Assembly: GCA_944474755.1 (NCBI GenBank)
Contig: OX104120.1
Location: 18,277,992-18,341,991 of the forward strand
From: Limnoperna fortunei
Taxonomy: Eukaryota > Mollusca > Bivalvia > Mytilida > Modiolidae
DNA length: 64,000 nucleotides
Direction of reading: 5' to 3'
Below the pieces are notes generated by a model that was not told the DNA's origin, ran no database searches, and saw only the letters and a program-made list of their open reading frames with translations. A program made the translations under genes and the position numbers. Below, one piece after another: positions 53,801 to 62,800 of the stretch; position 1 is the stretch's first letter, and every line of letters starts with the position of its first letter.

Positions 53801-56800
53801 ATTAAATAAAATACTAATCTGCAAAATGAAGAAAAGTTATTGTAAACAAGAAATAAACAATAAAAACATACTGCATTTGTACATTTTTAATTTTGTAAGT
53901 AAAAGTATAACTGCACATGAAAAAAATACAAAAGCAAAGTTCAAAAATACAACTATAATTCATATGCATGTTGATAAATATGAACTTACCAATGCCAAGT
54001 ATGTATTCCTTTATTCCAGATGCATGTGGCCCTACATGTTCTTCTTCAACATCTAGAAAACCATCCCAGTTAACATACATGTCAGAAGTGGATGTCTGAA
54101 ATATTAGCCATCAGTTTACCAGAAAATTGGTTTACGTCTACTTCTTAAAGCTTATAACAACAGTATAATTATACTACCTAATATTATATTGAATAAAATT
54201 ATCTCTAAATTAACTTACTCCTCGTCAAAAACTGACATTTTCCTAATAAGTTAATTACAGTGTCTTGCAATTAAGAGGAATCCACTGTAGAAGGTAATAC
54301 GTTTGATGCCACTATTATACCTTTCCTACCACAGGTCTGGGGTTCTCTCCGGGTACTCCGGCTTCCTCCCTCAATAAAAACTGGACGCCATGAAATAGCT
54401 GAAAAATTGCTAAGTGGCATAAAACACCATTCAAACAAAAAAAACCCAAACAATATTATACCTGGTAATATGTTTTTGGATTAATGCCGATATTATACCT
54501 TTCCTACCACAGTTCAGGCTTTTTCTCTGGGTACTCTGACTTCCTCCCCTAATAAAAACTGGATGCCATGATATAGCTGAAAAATTGCTGAAGTGGCATA
54601 AAACACCATTCAAACAAAAAAAACCCCAAACAATATTATACCTGGTAATATGTTTTTGGGTTGATGCCAATATTATACCAGGTAATATGTTTTTGGGTTG
54701 ATGCCAATATTATACCTGGTAATAGGTTTTTGGGTTGATGCCAATATTATACCTGGTAATATGTTTTTGGGTTGATGCCAGTATTATACCTGGTAATATG
54801 TTTTTGGGTTGATGCCAGTATTATACCAGGTAATATGTTTTTGGGTTGATGCCAATATTATACCTGGTGATAGGTTTTTGGGTTGATGCCAATATTATAC
54901 CTGGTAATACGTTTTTGGGTTGATGCCAATATTATACCTTTTAATATGTTTTTGGGTTGATGCCAATATTATACCTGGTAATATGTTTTTGGGTTGATGC
55001 CAATATTATACCTGGTAATACGTTTTTGGGTTGATGCCAATATTATACCTGGTAATAGGTTTTTGGGTTGATGCCAATATTATACCTGGTAATAGGTTTT
55101 TGGGTTGATGCCAATATTATACCTGGTATTAAGTTTTTGGGTTGATGCCAATATTATACCAGGTAATATGTTTTTGGGTTAATGCGAATATTATACCAGG
55201 TAATATGTTTTTGGGTAAATGCGAATAATATACCTGATCAAACGTTTGGGTTAATGCGAATATTATACCAGGTAATATGTTTTTGGGTTAATGCAAATAT
55301 TATACCTGATCAAACATTTGGGTTAATGCAAATATTATACCAGGTAATATGTTTTTGGGTTAATGCCAATATTATACCTGATCAAACGTTTGGGTTAATG
55401 CGAATATTATACCAGGTAATATGTTTTGGGGTTAATGCGAATATTATACCTGATCAAACGTTTGGGTTATTGCAAATATTATACCAGGTAATATGTTTTT
55501 GGGTTAATGCGAATTTTATACCAGGTAATATGTTTTTGGGTTGATGCCAATATTATACCTAATCAAACATTTAGGGTTAATGCGAATATTATACCAGGTA
55601 ATATGTTTTTGGGTTGATGCCAATATTATACCTAATCAAACATTTAGGGTTAATGCGAATATTATACCAGGTAATATGTTTTTGAGGTTAATGCCAGTAT
55701 TATACCTGATCAAACGTTTGGGTTAATGCGAATATTATACCAGGTAATATGTTTTTGGGTTAATGCCAATATTATACCAGGTAACAAGTTTTTGGGTTGA
55801 TGCCAATATTATACCTGGTAATATGTTTTTGGGTTGATGCCAATATTATACCTGGTAATAGGTTTTTGGGTTAATGCCAATATTATACCAGGTAACAAGT
55901 TTTTGGGTTAATGCCAATATTATACCAGGTAACAAGTTTTTGGGTTGATGCCAATATTATACCTGGTAATATGTTTTTGGGTTGATGCCAATATTATACC
56001 TGGTAATAGGTTTTTGGGTTAATGCCAATATTATACCTGATCAAACGTTTGGGTTAATGCAAATATTATACCAGGTAATATGTTTTTGGGTTAATGCCAA
56101 TATTATACCTGGTAATATGTTTTTGGGTTAATGCGAATATTATACCAGGTAATATGTTTTTGGGTTAATGCCAATATTATACCAGGTAACAAGTTTTTGG
56201 GTTAATGCCAATATCATACCTGGTAATATGTTTTTGGGTTGATGCCAATATTATACCAGGTAACAAGTTTTTGGGTTAATGCCAATATTATACCTGGTTA
56301 TATGTTTTTGGGTTAATGCGAATAATATACCTGATCAAACGTTTGGGTTAATGCGAATATTATACCAGGTAATATGTTTTTGGGTTAATGCGAATATTAT
56401 ACCTGATCAAACATTTGGGTTAATGCAAATATTATACCAGGTAATATGTTTTTGGGTTAATGCCAATATTATACCTGATCAAACGTTTGGGTTAATGCGA
56501 ATATTATACCAGGTAATATGTTTTGGGGTAAATGCGAATATTATACCTGATCAAACGTTTGGGTTAATGCGAATATTATACCAGGTAATATGTTTTTGGG
56601 TAAATGCGAATAATATACCTGATCAAACGTTTGGGTTAATGCGAATATTATACCAGGTAATATGTTTTTGGGTTAATGCGAATATTATACCTGATCAAAC
56701 ATTTGGGTTAATGCAAATATTATACCAGGTAATATGTTTTTGGGTTAATGCCAATATTATACCTGATCAAACGTTTGGGTTAATGCGAATATTATACCAG

Positions 56801-59800
56801 GTAATATGTTTTGGGGTTAATGCGAATATTATACCTGATCAAACGTTTGGGTTATTGCAAATATTATACCAGGTAATATGTTTTTGTGTTAATGCCAATA
56901 TTATACCTGATCAAACGTTTGGGTTAATGCGAATATTATACCAGGTAATATGTTTTTGGGTTAATGCCAATATTATACCTGATCAAACGTTTGGGTTAAT
57001 GCAAATATTATACCAGGTAATATGTTTTTGGGTTAATGCCAATATTATACCTGGTAATATGTTTTTGGGTTAATGCGAATATTATACCAGGTAATATGTT
57101 TTTGGGTTAATGCCAATATTATACCAGGTAACAAGTTTTTGGGTTAATGCCAATATCATACCTGGTAATATGTTTTTGGGTTGATGCCAATATTATACCA
57201 GGTAACAAGTTTTTGGGTTAATGCCAATATTATACCTGGTTATATGTTTTTGGGTTGATGCCAATATTATACCTGGTAATAGGTTTTTGGGTTGATGCCA
57301 ATATTATACCTGGTGATATGTTTTTGGGTTAATGCCAATATTATACCTGGTAATATGTTTTTGGGTCGATGCCAATATTATACCTGGTAATACGTTTTTG
57401 GGTTGATGCCAATATTATACCTGGTAATATGTTTTTGGGTTGATGCTAATATTATACCTGGTAATACGTTTTTGGGTGGATGCCAATATTATACCAGGTA
57501 ACAAGTTTTTGGGTTGATGCCAATATTATACCAGGTAATAGGTTTTTGGGTTGATGCCAATATTATACCAGGTAATATGTTTTTGGGTTAATGCCAATAT
57601 TATACCAGGTTATATGTTTTTGGGTTGATGCCAATATTATACCTGGTAATAGGTTTTTGGGTTGATGCCAATATTATACCTGGTGATAGGTTTTTGGGTT
57701 GATGCCAATATTATACCTGGTAATATGTTTTTTGGTTGATGCCAATATTATACCTGGTAATATGTTTTTGGGTTGATGCCAATATTATACCTGGTGATAG
57801 GTTTTTGGGTTGATGCCAATATTATACCAGGTAATATGTTTTTTGGTTTATTGCCAATATTATACCAGGTTATATGTTTTTGGGTTGATGCCAATATTAT
57901 ACCTGGTAATAGGTTTTTGGGTTAATGCCAATATTATACCTGGTAATATGTTTTTGGGTTGATGCCAATATTATACCTGGTAATATGTTTTTGGGTTGAT
58001 GCTAATATTATACCTGGTAATAGGTTTTTGGGTTGATGCCAATCCAAAGTCTTCCTTCAATAGGTGGAGTCAGATCAACAATGATGCCATCACTGCATGT
58101 ATTTATAGCTTGTAAATCTTCTATCCAAGTCTCATGCTGTATAAGTTTACGGTCAGCATGTAGACATACTGTATATCGAGTACCATGAACAAGTTCATTG
58201 TTTGAGAACTTTTCGTTCATAAATTCATTTACTGAAAAATAAAACAAAAACAAAAAATTTCTATAACTTTGAAGCAAGAAAAAGCAGGTATATAACTCTC
58301 ACTGATTCAGGATGTTTTTCTAACTTCAATGGATGATTTTTCCATTATAAGCCTATGGTTAAAAGGCCAGTTGACGTGTTGTCAACTTTTACTTCGTGTT
58401 AAGAAGAGACAGTATACTGTAGTTTACTTCCATCAAAGACATAGTGGTATAAAGGCTGGTCATGAAGGTGCTTTGTTAAGTGCCAAGTATTTTTCATCAT
58501 TGTCATGGCTTTCCATTTGACCTTATTTTCATGTCCTCTCTGTACAAGAGAATTGCATTCAGTTAGAGGTTTATATGCTAGCATTAGAACCAGTAGCCAT
58601 GCAACTCCATCAAGGCACACATGTTCTGAAATAGATTCATTGCTTCATCAATTGTTTTTTGTTGTTGCAATGTAACATTGTGGGATATAACATCCACTTA
58701 CAGGAATTTCTCAGCTATCAATGTTGTAGCTCTCTAACACGTCTTTCCTAAAGCTGACTTATGAACTTGCAACAACAGTGTGAACACAGGAGTTATCAAT
58801 ATTAGGTGGCTATCTACCACTCTGACACTAAAGCATGACATATTAATAAGTATCGACTTACTTGTTGTGCCACATCTAATAGCATCAGGATGAGAACATG
58901 GGTCTACAAGTTTTAGTTGATTAATCTGCTTATAGTATGTTGTAACATCGACAGTCTTAGCATTAATAATGGCATATTTATAATTTCTGTGACGAAGTGA
59001 CGGCCATACAGCTGATATAATATCTTTATGAGGAGTATAATCCTGGTCAGGTGATGTCCATCTATCATTTTTTGTAAGAAATACAGGCTTTCCAATGCCC
59101 TCTAATGAAAAAAAAAGATTACAAATTGTTATTAAAGAGAATATATCAGAATGTAAACAAAATGCTTAGTTTTTTAAGAAATGAAAATTTCAGGACTATT
59201 GTTATCACAACCCACAATTGTGAAAAGCATCAAATCATACTCAGTCTGCTTAATCTAAATTGATAATTTGTTTATTTGTTTGAATGGTGTTAAATGCCAC
59301 TTTCAACAATTTTTCAGTGATATTGTGGTGTCCAGATTTTATTAGGGAAGGAAGCTGGAGTACAAGGAGAAAACTTCTAGCTTTCGTATTAAACCTAGCA
59401 TGGACAACGGAAGTATAGTAATAAAATAGGCTTGTGTAATTCATAGTTTATCACTTAGCATATCAATTATTCAAGGAATTATTTCGTTGTGAACATGATA
59501 TACGATACAACATGGTTAGGTATTTTATGTGGTTTATATATAACCAGTCAAAATGAGTACAAATGAGATTTTGTATAGAATAATATTCTTTTCTAAAAAT
59601 TTAAATTGCCATCATTTTTCCTTTATATGGATTGTTGGACTACAAATTTTCATTTTACTTCTACAAAAATGTATTAGGTTGGCAAAGGTACACATGTATA
59701 GTAAATATTAAAACTTTCTGGGATAAGGAATAAACAATACATGAAACTGTAAAATAGTACTACCATTGCTGTGAAAATTATTTATTAATATTTAGAAAAA

Positions 59801-62800
59801 ATGGTGGATGGTGTACAGTCAAGCCATCTTAAATGTAACAGGCTTTACATAAAAAAATAACATAATTATCTCCCCTGTGGTACATTAACAATGCAATGCT
59901 GAGATAGTGTTTAACTACTTTCAGCAACTTTTCAGCTATATGGCATCCACTTTTTATTCGGAAGAGTACCCAGAGAAAACCACTAACATTTGGTGCTGGG
60001 TTTTGTAAAATCAGTCCATCAATAATAATATCTATCTGTTTAAAACAAATTTTTCCATGTAGAAATAAGCTAATATACTGGGACAGTATGACATATAATT
60101 TTTATGCATTTAACAGATGCAAGAAGAATTATCTTAATTTGAAATTCAACTTAAAAAAGTTTATGTGGTTTTTGTTAAAAACTTGGTTTTTTTAATGTTT
60201 GTCTTAGCTCATACATAGTAACATCTCATTACACTGGTTTTACATTAAGAAAGCTTACCTGCTACAGCATCAATTACAATGTTGGGATTTATCAGTATAG
60301 GGTTAAAGGCAGAACAGTCCTTTATCTCAGCAGACACAGTGGAGACAAGTTTGACTTTATTATACCCTCGAACAGAAAGTCGTTTACATCGAGAAAAGTC
60401 CATTGTTCTATTTAATTGTAGTTGAAAAGATATCTGTAATAATACAAAAAAACATGCACAAAACATGTAAACAGAATAACAACAAGACATCAACAGCTTC
60501 AGTGGCCATGTAAACAGAATAACAACAAGAAGTCAACAGCTTCAGTGGCCATGTAAACAGAATAACAACAAGAAGTCAACAGCTTCAGTGGCCTTGTAAA
60601 CAGAATAACAACAAGAAGTCAACAGCTTCAGTGGCCATGTAAACAGAATAACAACAAGAAGTCAACAGCTTCAGTGGCCATGTAAACAGAATAACAACAA
60701 GAAGTCAACAGCTTCAGTGGCTATGTAAACAGAATAACAACAAGAAGTCAACAGCTTCAGTGGCCATGTAAACAGAATAACAAGAAGTCAACAGCTTCAG
60801 TGGCTAAAATAACAAAGATAGAACTTATCAATGATTGATTAATTAAATCAAAACACACTATGCAATAATGCGTAACTCTCATATGCAAATTAAGGATAGA
60901 CAATTAAGACATAATAATGTTGTAAGATTCTTTGTGAGGGTGACCTTTAAAGAAGCCAAATCTGATTGGCTAATATCAACATGACACCTTTAATGAATCC
61001 AAAGCTAATTGGCTAATATCAACATGACACCTTTAATGAAGACAAATCTGACTGGCTAATTTCAACATGACACCTTTAATGAATCCAGAGCTGACTGGCT
61101 AATATCAACATGACACCTTTAATGAAGACAAATCTGATTGGCTCATATCAACATGACACCTTTAATGAATCCAAAGCTGACTGGCTAATATCAACATGAC
61201 GCCTTTAATGAATCCAAAGCTGACTGGCTAATATCACAACATGACACCTTTAATGAAGACAAATCTGATTGGCTTATATCAACATGACACCTTTAATGAA
61301 GACAAAGCTGATTATCTCAATATCATAAAAAACAATTACACAAAATTTACCTTATTTCCATTTGTTGTAAATGTGACAAGACTTGTCCATATAGTGTACA
61401 TCTTCCCGTTAATGGAATTGTCAGTAATAGCATATTCATATTTCTCTATAGCGTTATTTTTCTCTGATACGTCTTCTATATCTGGGTCATAAAATGTGTC
61501 TATTGTAACCATCAGCTAGAATGATATAACAAAACAGAATTTTTACAAAAATAATTTAGCTACAACAATTTATTTATAAATAACAGAAGAATTTTCTGAA
61601 ATATAACCGACCAAAAATTCTTAATAAACATGTTATAAAGAATCAGATACAGTATATAACAGCGAGCTATGCAAAGCTGCCTGTGAAGAGCGGTGAGCTC
61701 TACGGAAATTATGTGTCATGTGATCAAAATGAAACCACGTGATCAAAATCTGCTTAATGCTGATATTGATTTTTTTTCGTCCGGAAGTTGATATCGTCAA
61801 AAAACTGTAACAAAGTGAATGAAGAAAACTACTAAAACTAATTTTAAGAAAGACTTGAAAATAAAGTTGACATCGATAAAAAATAAATGTTATATTTAAA
61901 ATTAACAACAAAAATTTCATACTATTTTTTTGCAATCTCTAAATCGATCTTTAAAAACAATCAATCAAATTACATTTCATGTGACATCATCGTTACAAAG
62001 AAAGACGTCACGTGACCACTGGAATTTAGAGGCATTTTAAGGTTGTTCGGAAGTTATGTCAATTATGAAATGCACATTAAATATTGATAATAAAGGACAA
62101 TATTGTCTGTGCTCACAATTTGGCAATGCCTACTCCATATTACAACAGTGTTTTACATTTTTTGGTTCTGAAGTAACCAAGTATTTTAGTCTGGGAATTA
62201 CTCTCCTGTGCATAAGGCTTTTTAAAACATTGATAGGACCATGGTACTGCGCGCCCATCAAAGTCTAATAAAGCTCTGAACGGCTAAGCATTTTCAGACT
62301 ACTAAGTACTACCCAAGAGTTTTTGCAGAGGAGAACAGGAGGAATTACATTGTTAAAGACACTTTTCCCCCCAATTCATTTACGAATTGAATTAATTCTT
62401 TTGAAGTTTCATTGATGTATCAAAGCGTTGACAGAAGCATATTTTCCATGAAGTGCATATACTTTATTTAATTACAAAATTGTCTGGGTCCTGATCTTAA
62501 ATGTGCACACAGTATTTTTTGCTTTAAGTTACTCTGTGTTGTTTGTTTACATGCTCTTCATGGCTACTGGTTTAATTGAGAAATGCAAAGACTCATTCTA
62601 CGTCATCTGTAATGATTTGAGCCAATAGAAATCCAAGATATTGATGAAAGACATACATAATGTAAATATTAAAGATAACAAGAAAGTAATTTATCTGAGA
62701 AATACATGGAATTTTTTTAACACAAATTTGCTGTAGGTATAATAATGTGTTATTAAAAATAACTATCAAATTAAAATCACAAAGCTGTTAATTTTACATT

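Larger units (their letters stand above)
54283..58037 (-). repeat. 37/35-bp satellite filling intron 5, overlapping exon 5 donor
   Basis: About 95 units with GGGTTGATGCCAATATTATA and CCTGGTAATATGTTTTT. A subset alternates 37-bp and 35-bp units (the latter with CTGATCAAACGTTTGGG), which makes 72-bp dimers. Four dimers make a 288-bp higher-order unit starting at 55218, 56315 and 56603. In gene sense the junction is ACC(A/T)G|GTATAATATT, so many units carry a donor-like CAG|GTATAA. The long plus-strand frames at 55182-55544 and 56279-57073 are products of the 72-bp period. Confidence 0.95.

Noticed and set aside
55182..57073. Plus-strand frames of 120 and 264 codons
   Set aside because: They are produced by the 72-bp dimers of the intron 5 satellite, on the strand opposite the gene.
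58913..59095. 60-codon frame in the exon 4 region
   Set aside because: It is in a different frame from the one required by the phases of exons 3 and 5, which gives a better domain-like translation.
62056..62268. 70-codon plus-strand frame in intron 1
   Set aside because: Cysteine-containing but without motif, antisense in an intron, and with no promoter or splice evidence.
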